64,000 bases of DNA from Cornus controversa (Eukaryota; Streptophyta; Magnoliopsida; Cornales; Cornaceae): the NCBI GenBank assembly GCA_026545225.1, contig CM048849.1, positions 55,261,836 to 55,325,835 on the forward strand, given 5' to 3'. Shown here in pieces: positions 23,239-37,128 of the stretch. How positions within the stretch are numbered: position 1 is the first letter of the stretch; every line of letters starts with the position of its first letter. The notes under the pieces were generated by a model that was not told the origin of the DNA, ran no database searches, and saw only the letters and a program-made list of their open reading frames with translations. The translations under genes and the position numbers were made by a program.

Positions 23239-23646
23239 TAGGGGTGACCATGGATCGATGAATTTGCAATTCAATCTGATTCGTAGAAAAGACTTAATTT
23301 GAACCGATTCGTGAAATAACGAATTGGATCGAGTCGAATTGATAAATTGGGTTTAATCTAAACAATCCAATATAATTATTTTTTAACTAAGGCCCAGTAA
23401 CAATTTTTTAGCCTAAAAGATATAAGATATTATAATATTATTATTAAAAGTTATAAGATATAATTATATATATATAATAAATATTATAAATTCTAACGGA
23501 TTGTCACAGATCGGATCGAATTTCTGACTTCTAATCCGTAATTCAATCTATGGTTTATGAATTTTTATTTTTAAAATCCGTAATTAATCCGTTAGTTATC
23601 CAATTGGATCGGATTCATGAATTGATAGATTTTTTGTGTACCCCTA
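23239..23646. mobile_element. Non-autonomous hAT-like element
   Basis: Ends TAGGGGTG... and ...TACCCCTA are inverted. The flanking octamers TTCGGAAC (23231-23238) and TTCGAAAT (23647-23654) match at 6 of 8 positions, as expected of an aged hAT 8-bp target duplication. The interior is AT-rich and rich in aatccg/cgaat words, with no coding capacity. Confidence 0.55.
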
Positions 23647-23654
23647 TTCGAAAT

Positions 23655-25117
23655 CGAGAATTTGGAAGGAAAAAATATTATCTTAGTAAGAAAAATGTGA
23701 AAAATCTAGGCACCATTTGTTTTGATGTATAATATATATATATTTTTTCTTTGGTTGTTCAGCTACCTTTTAAATTTGAAAAATGATACTTCATGGAACT
23801 TCTTCCTACACAACACAACGGCACAATTTTACTTTGTTTCAGTATATTATTTCTCTTTCCCTCTCCTTCTTCGTCTGTCCATCTCTCTTTCTGTATCTTT
23901 CTTTTGTACCTCATCCCTATCTTTTCTGTTCATGATCTTTGTATTTATATCTCTTCATTGTCACATTATATCCAATTTTATTAATGAAATATCTAGTCAT
24001 TTTTCTACCCTACATTTATATAAATATCCACTTATTCTTATTTCTTAAAGTTCTTGTTTCAAGGCAGAACTTAGTAAAAAAATATTGTTATTTTTTATTT
24101 TCAAAACTTGTTTGATCACTATTTTGGTCATTCACAGTCAAAGAAAAATAAAATATATTTGACATTATCCATTAAATTCTCGACCCTCCTCCCTGAGTAC
24201 TTATAGCCAACAATATCCATAAAATAAAATAAAATAAGATATAAAAAAAAAAGGTGTGGTGTATAATAACAGGGTTGTCTAGTTTAATGCCTAAAGAATT
24301 GCGTGTTAAAAGTAAATTCTACGCCTGCATAGGCTGACTTCGAAGAGTATCTGTCGTATAGCAGCAAAACTCAGCACATGGCATTGTTTTCTCACAGTGG
24401 TTTTCTCAAACGAATGGTGGGTGATAATCGCTGTCGATGTCCTGTAAAGTTTCTTTCTAGAGAAACCAAAGGAAAAACTAAACTAACCATATTTGAAGAC
24501 TGGAGAGATTTGAAATATTAAACGGTTAAACTAATTAAACTACTTAAAAAGTGAGCATTGACTTGACTAATAATCATTTTCCATAGAGAGCCTTCTAAGA
24601 TCAACTTGAGGAAAGTTCAAATAAATCATGATATTGTACGGTTTTTTACTAAAAGAGCTTGTAAAATTTTGAATTTAAATAGTTCCACATATTTAACTTT
24701 CGAAAAATATATATATACATATTTACTTCCTCCACTTTAAATTTTAAAAGGAAAATTTTCATGAATACTTTGCTTTGCCCCCATTTATAAGAATTTTTTA
24801 ATCGGTTGACATGTCAAGGATGGTTACGAATTAGTTAAAAACTTGATTTCTTTTAATTTACAATTAAAGGAATATGTCTAATAATGAATCACAGTGAGAT
24901 TTCAAATAAAGTATTGGGTACTCCAAAGATACTATATGTGCAACCAATGGTAAATTATAATTTTTATTATCAAGAGAATGAAGAATTTTCATTGAGTATC
25001 TGAGATATTGAATTTTTTTTGACATTTCAAAATACGTGAGATCCAGTCCAGAAAGACAGAGCTAGAATGTCAAAATTTAATTTTTTTAAAAGCAAGAGTG
25101 TCTACGTCTTGCATGTA
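23655..25117. other. Intergenic, AT-rich
   Basis: No gene, RNA or clear repeat recognised. Open frames here are low-complexity. Confidence 0.4.
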
Positions 25118-25454
25118 GGGGCTAGTTTGGTACGCATTAATGGAGGTAGAATGAAATGGTTATTTCACCTCTGATTCTCTTTTTCTTGTTTGTTGTAGTA
25201 CATTAGAAATAGAATGGTCATTCTTAATCATTCTCTTGGAATGCTCATTCCAACAAAACAATTCTTCTTCTTCAACTTTGGAATGGTCATTCTATTCCCA
25301 CTTCTTATTAAAATCACCATCTCTCTCTTCATTAATTTCTCTCCTTTTATAATTCACTCCAAAATATATATATATATATATTAGGTAATTAACCTTAATT
25401 TCACTTTATGCAATTACCATTTCATTCTACCTCCATTTAATTGACGCTAACTAC

Positions 25455-25499
<45 letters not shown>

Positions 25500-25960
25500 A
25501 GTAGTTAACGTTAATTTCTTTCTCTATATATAATACGTATGCTATATACCTGTCATACACCTATGTATATATACATGTCACATACCTATATATATACTTT
25601 ATTTTGTTTTAAGTTGTGAGAGAAAAGGAAGGTTCTTGTTTTATCACTTTCAGTTTTTAATAAAGATTATATTAATCTCTTGACTAGAATAGAAAGGTGG
25701 ATTGTATCTTGATTTAGAATAATTAAATAGGTAATTAAATTAAAGTTGGTCAAATGTCACATTTTAAAAACTGATTATGTTTTATGGAAAAATATAACAT
25801 GTTGCAAGGTATTATTATTTCATTCCTACATCATTCTCTATTCGAAGCCAAAAATTGGAATGAGAATGGTCATTTCATTCTATTCTCATTCTCATTCTCA
25901 TTCTATTCACAACTTCATTCTATTTTCATTTCATTTCATTCTTACGTACCAAACTAGCCC
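25118..25960. mobile_element. MITE-like element, 843 bp, with 16-bp inverted ends
   Basis: GGGCTAGTTTGGTACG at 25119-25134 is repeated exactly, inverted, at 25945-25960. Sub-terminal DNA on both arms is rich in gaatggtcattc / attctcattc words. Flanking octamers TGCATGTA and TAAATGTA match at 6 of 8, suggesting hAT-type insertion. A long TA tract (25458-25497) lies inside. Confidence 0.7.
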
Positions 25961-28900
25961 TAAATGTATTTATTGAAAATTATGAATGATCATTTTAATT
26001 GATTATAGTAAGTTCTTGTTCAATTATCTTTAGTTACTTTGTAGCATCTAAATAAATATTTGTACAAAAATGTTTATTTAATGTTTGTAATAAATAATTA
26101 ATTTAACAACAGGTTAAATAACTAAATTATGTTTAATTCTTCTCTCCTAGTCTAGAGATCAAGTCTCATAATTTTCACTTACTAAAATATTGAGATTGAA
26201 TCCTTCTCCAATATATCTGAAAATTCAAAAAATGGGAGCACAAATTTAGAGCGATTTCACTCTTAAAAAGCCAATCCGTCGCCTACACAGGGATGAACCT
26301 ATTAAGGGACCAACGGGAGCATCCGCTTCCAATGAAATTTTATTTATTTATAAAATTATCTATAATTTTTCTTAAAATTTTAGAATGCCCTCATTCAATT
26401 TTTGATAATCCTTCACTATATATTCTTGTTGATTAATGTCGCCTTGTCTCACACATTTGTCTAGGTTTGTCACTGCGCCTATATAGTAACAAAGCACTTC
26501 TTAATTGAACTGGTGAGAGAAATGGTTATGCTAAGAGCCTTATGGTGCAATTATTCAATTTTGTAATGGTTTAAATACAATGACGTCCTCTGAGGTTTGA
26601 TTTAATTATACTAGATGAAAATTTTCAAAAATCTTACATTGACTTCCCTTCTTATAAAATCAGTTTACTTTTTGGTATGATTTTACCATATTACCCCCAA
26701 TGTTTTAATGTTAAAAAAAAAAAAACAAAATATTAACTCATGTAAAATGACCAAATTGTCCACTTTTATAAAAAAAATTTAAAACCCATTGAAGACCTTC
26801 CATCACGCGCGCGTGTGTGTATATATATATATATTTCATATTCTTTTGTATATATACATACATATATTTCATATACACACATATATATACTGTATACACA
26901 CATAGACAACACACACCTTTACACCATCTACAAACCCACTTTTAAATCAATACCAAGCCCTAACACAATAATAATCTTCCCAAGCCATTCAAACTTTCTT
27001 GATTCTATCAATTAACATATTGTTCCAATCACTTAACAATCAATTGCTCTTCAAATCTTAATATACCATTTACGCTTCAGTCTCCACAAAACCTAAAAGT
27101 TTCAATTTGGTTGAGTTTGAGAGTTTCAGTACTCTAACCCATAATCGAACTCAATCAATTTTTGTGTATTTGGTATATATAGAAGTGATTTTCTTTTTTA
27201 ATCATATTTCGAAAGTTTTGGATTGATGCTGAGAGAGATTTAGACACAATGGATTTTTTTGAGATCACAAGTCACCGATACATATGACGGTGTGACACTC
27301 ACAAATGTCGTCGGTACTACCGGACGATTGTCACAATTACTATGTCTCATCATCTTCAGTTATCAACGACATCGCTTCCTCGTCATGTGAAACTCTTGAA
27401 CGTCGTCGACATTATCGGATGATTGTCGCAATGACTGCGACGCATCGTCTTTGTGGAAAGAACTCAAACAAGAACACAACCTTGTCCTCCACAGCCAACT
27501 TGATCTTTTCTATCAGCTTTATTCTTCTTCAACAATGGCAACTTTCTTTTTCACTCACTGAACTAGATAAATAAGATTGATAGTGAGAATTTGTGTGTTT
27601 ATATAATCATATAATTATATATATGAGAGTGAGATTCCAAAGGTAAAGTAGATTAATGGTGGTTCACTTTGAAAATTGTGAAAGCCTAATGTTACTAACA
27701 TTCTTGGTACACGGATTACCAAGAATGATCATATATATACACGTGGGTATAGATAAATTGGTTGATATATGAATCTATATATATATATGAGTGGATACCA
27801 GTACCGACCTTCCTGTACAAGGACAATTTTGTCTTAAAAAATTAGATATTTTTGTAAATAAATTTTATTGTAAAGGTTAAAAAGTCAATTTACATTGACG
27901 GAGGGCATTTTGGTCATATTATGCATTTTTTTGAACGAAGAGGTGTATTTATAAAAAGTTTGCAAACTTCGAAAGAACACGATGTACAATTTTTGAAAAG
28001 TTTCGTACGAACGTAATTAGACCGAACTTTAAAAAAAGTTGATTATATTTAATTCTTTTGTAATTTACTATTATGACTTGTCTAATCAAAATGTTATCAT
28101 AAAAGTGCTTACACAACAAAGCGCCTTTCAATGATTACCCAAATTTGTTATTTATTATATTATGACTTATCTAAAGTTTCATTTAAATTTATTCAAAAAT
28201 ATTTAAACACTTGCACCATATACGGCACAAGAGAAAGAAATTAAAATAACATGATACGTGCTCTAACTCTTGTTGTAAAGAAGGTCTCTTGTAACATTAC
28301 TGTAATTTTTGCTATTATGCTTTTTAGATAAACACACATGTTTGAATGTTTCTACGTCAACATTCATGCATGTATACAAAACTATACACGGTCAAACTTA
28401 CACTAATTCTTACGCTTCCTAATCATATTCTATAGTAGAATTCATCTATTCTCAAGTCAACTATTTGAGTTACGCAAGTATAACTTTTTTTTTGGGTTTG
28501 TTATGTAATGCAAAATACTATCAAGCAAAAGGACATAACCGAGAAATAACAGATTGATGTGATATTGATATTATTATGACGCGGTTAAGCTGCTGCGGGC
28601 CCTCACGTGGGGCCACGCTGTGGCGCTTGAATATTTATAAAGAAAATGATGTATGTTTGGAATAAATATTTTGAAGTATATTTTGAATTTATATGACAGA
28701 TGATATGGTGGTTATTTAAAAATAGACATCAATATGTATATCACCGAAATTCCGTATATGAAAAGAATTTCACCAATATTAACTCATCATTCAATTTTAT
28801 CTCTTAAAATGATGAACTATATCACCTGCTACATAGATTCAAAATATATTTCAAAATATTTGTCATTGCATTGCTATTTTTATAATAGCAAGGAAAAATA

Positions 28901-30152
28901 ATCCCTCCACGTGTAATTAATTTTCAAGGTTGATGGAATTTATTTAAGGCTAATTATGACATTTTGTTCTTGATAATCAAAATGGAGGAAATAATAATAA
29001 TAAATAAAAAAATGACATGTTGCATACGGCATTTTATACGTATACAAATGTCAAAAAAAGAGCGTTTGGGACATAAATGGACTGGGTTACATCAACCCAA
29101 AATGTGTGGACGAATACGGGCCTGGACTTTTTAAACACGGGACCACTCGTAGACTTTTTTTAATCGTGCCGTTTATGGCGGCAAGTGGGCCCATGATATT
29201 TCGAGTTGGAAAGAAGAAGGCCATGAGATCAGGCCTATGGCGGTACCACTAGTAAGAGCAGGCCATCAACTTGTGTTTAGTGGCCGGCCTGAGCCTGAGT
29301 TCAACTGCTAGTTGACTCGGTTGGCCCACACTGTTTAGATCCAAATTAAATTAAATAATAGTATTAAAAAATAAAAGAAAATGAAGTATTTTAGAAGAAG
29401 ATCATGATCCTATCAATTGCGTTGAATAGAGCACTGAGATAATGCACAGAAGGTGGAGGAGGGTTCATGGGCCACTTATTATACCAAGTGACAAAAACTC
29501 TTTTGTTATCTCTGGAATTTGGTCAATTTTAGAAAAGGAAGAAATTCATTGAAAACACTTTAGAAAATTATGATAAACGCGGCAACTTAATAATCATCTA
29601 AATGAATCATTTTTTTTTTTTATAAAAATAAGAAAATTGATTTCTAACTAAAATATAAAGACAAATTAGTAATTAAAAATAAATAAATACACCAAAATAA
29701 GATACTATGATTTTTATTATTATGTAAATTTTGTCACATCAAATAGGTTAATTAATTATTATTTTTCTTGAGAAGAAAATATTTCATTAATGATTACAAT
29801 CAGATAACAACACACCATCTCTCATCCACCATGGCAACTTGACCTAAGAAGTGAGCAGCCAAGCCACCCTACAAAAAATAGACACAAGTTTTGTGATGTT
29901 TCCAATAACAATTCTCCAACCAGCACTCACTTCTTGATTGGCCTTCAACAATCAAATGTTTCAACTCCAATTCAGGTGCAAGCTTTAAAGCTCTTCTGAG
30001 TTATCATACATATACATGTGTGTGTATATATATATATACATACATTGTATTTGACATATTGCATGGACAGGGAATTTAGTTGAGATCAAATTCATGTGCA
30101 ACTTTTCTTTTTCTTTTACTTCTTCATATTTATTTATTTATTATTATTTTTT
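25961..30152. other. Intergenic repeat desert
   Basis: No gene supported. Diverged repeat text occurs at 26,560-26,770 and 27,830-27,930 (phrases of the type gaggtttgatttaatta and ggcattttggtcata), possibly two arms of one element. A small GC-rich patch lies at 28,580-28,625 (gctgcgggccctcacgtgggg). The open frame at 27,305-27,574 resembles nothing I know. Confidence 0.35.
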
Positions 30153-30705
30153 GGTCAGAGGGCAATAAACACTCCCTCTGATTTCAAAATGGTGCATAAT
30201 ACCTCCCTTTTTTTTTTGGGTGCAACAAATACCCTCCAACTTACAAATTGGTGCAACTTGTCCCTATTTGACACTATTTGAATTAAGAATTGATGTAAAA
30301 TGACAAAAATATCCTCACAGATAAAAAAAATAAAAAATTTTGATTAGTTTACGAAAATAATACATAAATAAGAAAGAAAAAAAAGAACCTTAATTTGCCA
30401 AAAAAAAGAACTTTAATTCACCAATATTTTATTTTGGTAATTTGTTTTTGTATTTTTCAGAAAATTTAAATTATTTATTTATTTTTTGGCTTTTTTTGGT
30501 AATTTTCGGTAATTACTCACTTTTTTTATTTTTTTTTATCTGGAAGTATTTTCGTCATTTTTCATTAATTCTTAACCCAAATAATGTAAAATAAAGGCAA
30601 ATTGTACTAATTTGTAAGTTAAAGGGTGATTGTTGCACCCAAAAAAATGAAAGGAGAGTATTGTGCACTATTTTAAAACTAAAGGTGATTTATTGCACTA
30701 TGGCC
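30153..30705. mobile_element. Inverted-repeat MITE with 9-bp target duplication (Mutator-like)
   Basis: Two imperfect inverted arms of about 190 bp: GGTCAGAGGGCAATAAAC... at the left and, reverse-complemented, GGCCATAGTGCAATAAATC... at the right. Both arms carry the words ttgggtgcaacaa, acttacaaatt and gaattaa/gttaagaatt. The 9-mer TTATTTTTT directly flanks each end (30144-30152 and 30706-30714); this suits a Mutator-type insertion, although the 9-mer is low complexity. No coding capacity. Confidence 0.75.
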
Positions 30706-30714
30706 TTATTTTTT

Positions 30715-31090
30715 TTTTATATCTTTGCAAACAATTCACACCCCCAATTTGTCTCACAATAATTTTAACCATCCACCTTTACTTTATATCTCGTGGAAAA
30801 AGGAGGAGTTGTGACTAGGATTTCTAATCTTGCCAGTTGCCACTGTCAATGGAGAAAAACAACCCATATAATATTGTCATGAGTTATTTGGGCTACGTCT
30901 CAATTCATAGAATTTTTTAGCCCATTTCAGAATTAATTGAATAATCATAAAGCCCGAACCGAATTAGTGAAAGGTCTTCATACGAAGCTGGACTTGTACT
31001 TTTGATAATGGACCAACATGTTTATAGTGACGGCCCATAAGAAGTTGGAAAAAAGGATTCCGTCCTCAACTTACTCCATTTCTGTAATTT
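30715..31090. other. Intergenic
   Basis: No gene or repeat recognised. Confidence 0.35.
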
Positions 31091-32340
31091 AAATGTTTGG
31101 GAGTATTCCTGAAGTTACTCCATATCCACAACCATACTTCCTCCGAAATGGATTGTTTTTTCTACAGACTTTTGGCTAACGTCACAATCTTTGCAGAAGG
31201 GTAACTGAAAGAATACGAATACTCGACAAGTATTATATTCTCTTCGTAGTGCGATCTTATTCTTCTTCTTTACCAACGAACAGTTGTAAAAGAAACCAAT
31301 CTAGTAGCTTGATCAATAAGAAATCTTTGAAATAGTCTTTGAATGATTGATCAAGCAGAGAGAGTCACCCTAGATCACTGAGTGAATGTGTGTGCTCTCA
31401 AAAATATAAACTGAAAAACAAAGTTCTTTGTTGAAAAATATCTCTATGTTTCTCTCTCTAAAAATATATTTTTGATGCGTATTGAAAGTTTCGTCAAAGC
31501 ACAATGAGAGAGAAATCATATGAGGTTTTTATAGATGTTAAAAATCCTAATTTTCATTGAAAGACAAGTTAAAAATCAATAAAAAACAAGTCACAAAGTT
31601 TAAAGAAATTTTAGAGTCAAATTCGGGTCAAAACAATACATAGCAAAGCAAAAATTTGCCACCAAAAGCCTTGGATCGGTCCAATCTTCACTTGGACCAG
31701 TTTAGGGCTCTGCCCTACATGTTTTGAAGTCCCGAGACTTCACAGACCGGTCCATGTTCTAGCTGGACCGGTCCAACCTTGAAAATCCTAAAAATTTTGC
31801 CAAAAAATCATAATTTTCAAGGTCGGAACCTCTTGATTTGAAATATATGTGTTCTCACCACTTTACCTGGATTACATGACTCTCATACTTAATCAACGAT
31901 GCCCTCATATAATCGGAACCATCCGAAAACTTCAATCGATCAAATTATTGTTCAGATTATTAATGCCTTATTTTGAAGATTCAAGCTTCATTCTTTTGAA
32001 GATCATTTGCATGATTGGTGTAGAATATTGTGTTCACTCTGAGACTTTAATTACATGATCAATTACAAGAATATAAATAAAATAGTACAACTCGATCATG
32101 TCTAATTGGACACCGAAGATTGTTAATTATAAAAATATACCTCACATTCTCGGCCCTTGGGGCAACAGGTCGCCTCAGAGGGGCGATGGGTCGTCCATTT
32201 TGACCTCAAAACCACCTTAGAATGCATGTTCTTGGCCCTAAAGGCGACTGGTCTCCCTAGAGGGGCGACGAGTCGCCCTTGGGTATGAAAATGACCCATT
32301 CTCGGCTAGAAGGGTGACGGGTCGCCCATGTTAAAAAAAA
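31091..32340. repeat. LTR-retrotransposon-like fragments
   Basis: 31,640-31,790 has paired ggaccggtcca-type words, and 32,150-32,340 has repeated ggcgac-ggtcgccc words, both typical of decayed plant LTR sequence. No retroviral protein domain can be read in any frame, so this is a low-confidence repeat call. Confidence 0.35.
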
Positions 32341-34118
32341 AATTATTTATTTTTTGTTTCCCCTCATTTTTATTCTCTCTTCTTCTTTTCCTCCCTATTT
32401 CTTCCCACTACTCTATACCTCTTCAATCTTCTCCCATCACCACCATAACCTCTACCATCATCGCTATTAATTTCCATCATCATCGCCATTTTATGGTTCT
32501 ATTTTGGTAGTACTTTGCAATAGTTATTTTTTTGCATTTGCTTATGTTCTTTTTAGCAGTAGCTTAGCCATGTGACAACTTTTGTTTCCGTTATTTCTTT
32601 TTCGCCCCTTCTGTTTATAGCACTTGTAGTTCTCATTTCAATTAATAAATAATATTATGTTCTCTACTTCATACATGTTTACGTGGAATGTGAATGTGGT
32701 GTTTTTCATTCCTTATTTCGCTGTTGCCCATTTCATTTCACTTGGTTGGTTTAGTGCTATGCTTCATAAGTTTTTGACTCCAAGTTTGGAGGCATTCCAT
32801 GCTTCACTCAACCTCATGATTTGCTTTCTTTCATACTAACCTCATGTCATGGTAATATCGTTATCACTCTTTATATGCTTCAATTCAAGTTTGGGGGTAA
32901 GGTGGTACATTTTTATGTGTCTAATTGTTGAAGTGAAGTAGTTAACATGCATTAATGTCTCTAGTTTGCATAGTGTTTACTTTGTATTAATTTTTTTAGA
33001 ATATAAGATCTTTATAATATTTTAAACATTTATTGAAGGATTAATACTTTATGTAGGTCTTATAATTGTTATTTTTTAGTATGTTTGAATTTTCAAAAAT
33101 CATGTTTTGAATTCAAGGGTTCACATCATTGTTTGCATTGGCATGCCTTGTGGTAGTTGGTACTAGCTCATTCACTTCTCATGAACACACTTGTATAATC
33201 TTGTGGGGTATATGTCTTGGTTTAAGTTGCTAGGTTACATGTGCTTAATATATATTGGTATCCCTTGAGAATAAAAATCATGGTTTGTTATATTTGTTTT
33301 CATAGAAAAAATAATAATAATAAAAGAGAAAAATAAAGATCAATTCGATCCTTTTTATGAAGTAATCGGGCTTTTTGCCTCACTAAGCGTTGAGTATTTG
33401 TATGAATAATGAGGGGTGAGAAAGATCAAATTTATTGGTTGTCTTGGTTCGTAACCTAGTTGATTTGAGTTATTAAGTCCTTAAGGGTGTCTTAACGCTT
33501 AGTGCCTTATAGTCATTTGGTTTGGAAGTCATTGACTGAAAGCTTGTTACATGGGTCTTCTAGATAGCTTAATGGATCGAGATATTGCACAACCATTGAA
33601 ATAATAATAATAATAAAAAATAGAAAAGAAAAAGAAAATGAAGTCATATATTCATGTCTTAAATGATAAGTTTAATAAGGGGTCCAATAAGATAAAATGA
33701 TATGTGACTTGGTATGCTTGGAACTAGGGTAAACCACATAGAAGATTGTTAGATCACCTTACACGATGAGGCTAGGGTTAATTGATACGAGGAGTGTCTT
33801 TGCGAATTATGTGTGGGGATCATTGATTTAAATTATGGAATTTGGGAATTTGAAAATACTTTGATGCAATTTTTTTAATTACATATTGTAGTCTTCTCTT
33901 GATTGATGTTTGGAAGAAATTTAGAATGTTTGTAGATAGCATTTCAGTAAACCATCACGAGACTTCACTCGTTTGTTAGGGAAGCCTATGGGTTTAAAAG
34001 GCTTGTTGCATGCGCTAAATGCATTCGATTTCTCCCCCGAAAGAGGACTTAGAGTAACATTTTATTTTTAGTTGTATGTATTGCTAAGTGACTAGTAATA
34101 TGTAAGTTTGGAATTTGA
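32341..34118. other. Anonymous repeat-derived DNA
   Basis: AT-rich. Contains a polypurine-like caagtttgggggtaa at about 32,886, as seen near 3' LTRs of plant retroelements. No protein domain is readable. Confidence 0.3.
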
Positions 34119-34745
34119 TGAGCGCCAAATGTTTTGCATTCATGTCTTCATAATTGTGTATTTTAATCTCTTAGTAATATTTCTTTTATACTTTTAATAT
34201 TAAATTGCGTTTTATTTTATTTGCAAAATTTTATTGGTAATCGCTCATAATTCAATTTAAATTGGGCTTTTAATTTGAGTTGACATTGAAGAGAATTGGG
34301 TTTCAGCTATTGGGCATACTAATTTGAAGACCCAATAGTGATTGGGTTAAGAAGACATGTCAAAATAGGCCCAAAAAGAGTGCATAGAGTCCAAAAGGAT
34401 CATTAGGCCACCAAAATAGGCCCATGCGATGGGCAAGGTCGCCCTTCCAACCAAGAGCTCACTTAAAAGTCTCTCTTTTTTATCTTTATTTGAGTAGTTA
34501 GTTAATTTTCTGAATTTGGGGTTAATTTTGGGTATTTTGGACTTCTTGAGAACTTGAATGGCCATGGAAATTGAAGAATTCACCCTTGAAGATGGAGATT
34601 CAATCATCTATGGAGATCCATTTGTGTTGAAATTAGGGGTTTTTGTACTCAAGATGGATTGCATTATTAAATATAATAATTCCTAGTTGTACTTGAATTA
34701 TTGTGCTCAATTTTATAAATTCAATCTCAGTTGAATTTTAATCTT
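34119..34745 (+). repeat. Dispersed LTR-like repeat, copy 1
   Basis: Starts TGATGAGCGCC and shares most of its length with 54,827-55,486 (for example atttgagttgacat-gaagagaattgggtttcagctattgg). TGATGAGCG is a common 5' terminus of plant LTRs. The second copy interrupts BBL10, showing the family has moved within this locus. Confidence 0.6.
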
Positions 34746-35453
34746 ATCATGTATGCAATTGATGAATTGTGGGTGTTCTTCATTTTCTAGTTGTTGTTGT
34801 ATTTCAATTAGAAAGAATCATGCAATTAGGGTTTGAATTAAACATTTTAATTGGGGCTTTAATAATTCATGCCAAGAAGAAATGATTTGTGCTACAATTG
34901 AGTTTAGATTAGTGTTAGTTAGTGTAGGTAGACAAGTCAAGCCCTCTAAAGATGAATTACACTTAGCTTAGTTGGATGTATGTTTCTAATTTCATCGTTT
35001 GAGCTTATAGCCATCCAATGATGTGTTCTTGAATTGAAATTCTCCAATTTTAATGTCAATTGGTTAATAGCGAGGAGATTGTGGTGAAGCAATATCCCTA
35101 GAACTATTTCTTATTCGAATTTACTACTTTAGTTTACTCGTCTTTATATTTTTAGTTCAATTTAGTTTTAAACAATATCAAAGTCTTTCTTGAACCATTT
35201 GAGGATTAATTGAGAATTAGCACTTAATTCGATCATTTTTTTGAGGACGATAATCCATTCCAATAAGCTTTATCCTACAAGAATCTGTGCTATTGTGGAA
35301 CGTGAATTTTAACATACTATTTTCTACTAATTACATCAACATATACTTTATTTTTCCCTTGACCCCTTATTTATGGCAATACAGTAACATACAATATTTT
35401 TCACTAACTACAGTAATTCTTTTTGGCTCAAGGATCTACCTATCTACCTCTTC
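34746..35453. other. Intergenic and BBL5 3' flank
   Basis: From about 35,320 the sequence matches the 3' flanks of BBL11 and BBL12 (catatactttatttttccc, tttatg-caatacagtaacat, tttttggctcaagg). No gene. Confidence 0.5.
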
Positions 35454-37067
35454 TTAGTACCCCCATGAGGGTGGAATGCTTTGTTCATTCTTGAAGAAAT
35501 TACCAGGATCAACCAACGTCTTCACATGTACCAATCTCTTGAAGTTAGTGTTGAAATACTTAAGACCCCAAATGCTTGCTTGTGTGTAGCTTGTGTTGCC
35601 TTTGTTGTTTACTCCCAAGTCAAGATCCCTAGTGTTGAGATATGCACCTCTTGGAGACTTGGAAACATAAGGAGCCATGTAACTGTAAAGCCTTCTGATC
35701 CAACCTATATGCCTTTGATTTGCCTCTTTCCCTTTGTCAAACCAAATCACTATATAATGAATGTTGTATATAGTCCCAGCTCTATGAGGGAAAGGTGTTT
35801 CGGATTCCGAAATCTCACTCAACCTTCCACCACCAGGATTCAACAACATCTCAGCCCCATCCACCTCTTCTTCATTATACCTTTCCCATATGCCTTCTAG
35901 TCCTTTCTTGGGAATTGGCTCCTTCACATAATCTGACTTTCCTTTGTAAAAGAACTTCCCAACAAGACTCCTATTCAACAAAACATCAATGGAGTCTTTA
36001 TTAGAGAAACCTGCAAAATGAAGAATTGACTCGATCCAGCTCATTTCAATACCATCTTCTTTCACAAAACCCAATTCAGGAAAGCTTTTTTGCATCAATG
36101 GAAGGAGTGTATCAACCCCACCAAGGTACAAGGAAACGAACGAAGCTCATATCGTTCTTTCACCAGCTGGTTTAGTACTAGAATAATCTATACTTCTTAT
36201 ATAGACTCTCATGTCTAGGTTGTCATCAAATTTGTCTGCAATGTATTGCCACCTGTGGACAAGTTTGGTTGCATTTTGTTCCAATGTTCTGCTCACATTG
36301 AATACTGTCACAGTTGATGGAACAGAAACCAACTTTATCTTCCATGCAAGGATGACTCCAAAGCTAGCACCTCCACCTCCTCTGATGGCCCAAAAGAGGT
36401 CTTCTCCCATGGATTTTCTGTCAAGAAATCTACCATTGACATCGATTACATGAGCATCGATGATATTATCTGCAGCAAGGCCGTGTTTACGCGACAACTT
36501 GCTATACCCTCCCCCACTTATGTGTCCACCGACACCCACCGTGGGGCAAACACCTGCTGGAAAGGCAAGAGTTCTGCTCTTTGAGGCAATGGCGTGGTAA
36601 ACTTCACCGAGGGTTGCACCAGCTTGAACCCAGGCAGTGCTCTTTTCAATGTCAATAGTGATGTTTCGAAGGTTTATCAGATCAACAATGACAAATGGGA
36701 CTTGAGAGACATAAGAAAGACCCTCGTAGTCATGTCCTCCGCTTCGGACTCTTATCTGCAAGCCATATTTTTTGGAGCAATATATGGCTGCCTGAATGTG
36801 AGACTTATGCAGAGCTTCGACAATGACATGGGGTTTGGGGGTACTTGGTTTTATGAATCTAAGGTTTTGTTTCAAGGAATCCAATATGGATAGATAGGAG
36901 GAGTTGTTTGGGGTGTAAATGACTTTGGAGATTGATGATGCGGAGTTATCAGAATGATGGGAAAGGCACTGAAGAAAATCTTCATGGGTTTGATCAGCAT
37001 AAACTACCCATGAAATTGAGAAAACAATACAAACAAGTGAAAACAAAGAAGTTCTTGTTGTCTTCAT
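35454..37067 (-). pseudogene. BBL5: BBE-like gene with a single nonsense codon (subfamily IV)
   Basis: Homologue of BBL11 throughout. From the ATG at 37067 the frame runs 306 codons to a TGA at 36147-36149, where BBL11 has CGA (Arg307). The same frame then continues open to the normal stop at 35454, with no other frame change. The change is a C-to-T transition in a CpG context, so decay looks recent. The flavin His and Cys and the N1-locus His are intact. The Asn-x-His pair of its subfamily is present (YNIHY), but the catalytic Tyr is lost: YLNTRD instead of YLNYRD. The open frame extends upstream to an ATG at 37109, but a TATA box at 37117-37128 favours 37067. A truncated product would lack the whole C-terminal BBE domain. 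Confidence 0.9.
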
Positions 37068-37116
37068 TATCATTTCTTTGATGATTTTGTGTATAAGAAA
37101 GACATGCAATTAGTCT

Positions 37117-37128
37117 GCTATTTATAGC
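37117..37128 (-). promoter_or_regulatory. TATA box of BBL5
   Basis: Minus strand GCTATAAATAGC, 50 bp upstream of the chosen ATG (37067) and identical in setting to the BBL11 box. It lies only 8 bp from the alternative ATG at 37109, which therefore is unlikely to be used. Confidence 0.75.

Noticed and set aside
27305-27574. 89-codon plus-strand open frame
   Set aside because: No recognisable motif, an AT-rich repeat setting, and no promoter or homologue within the window.
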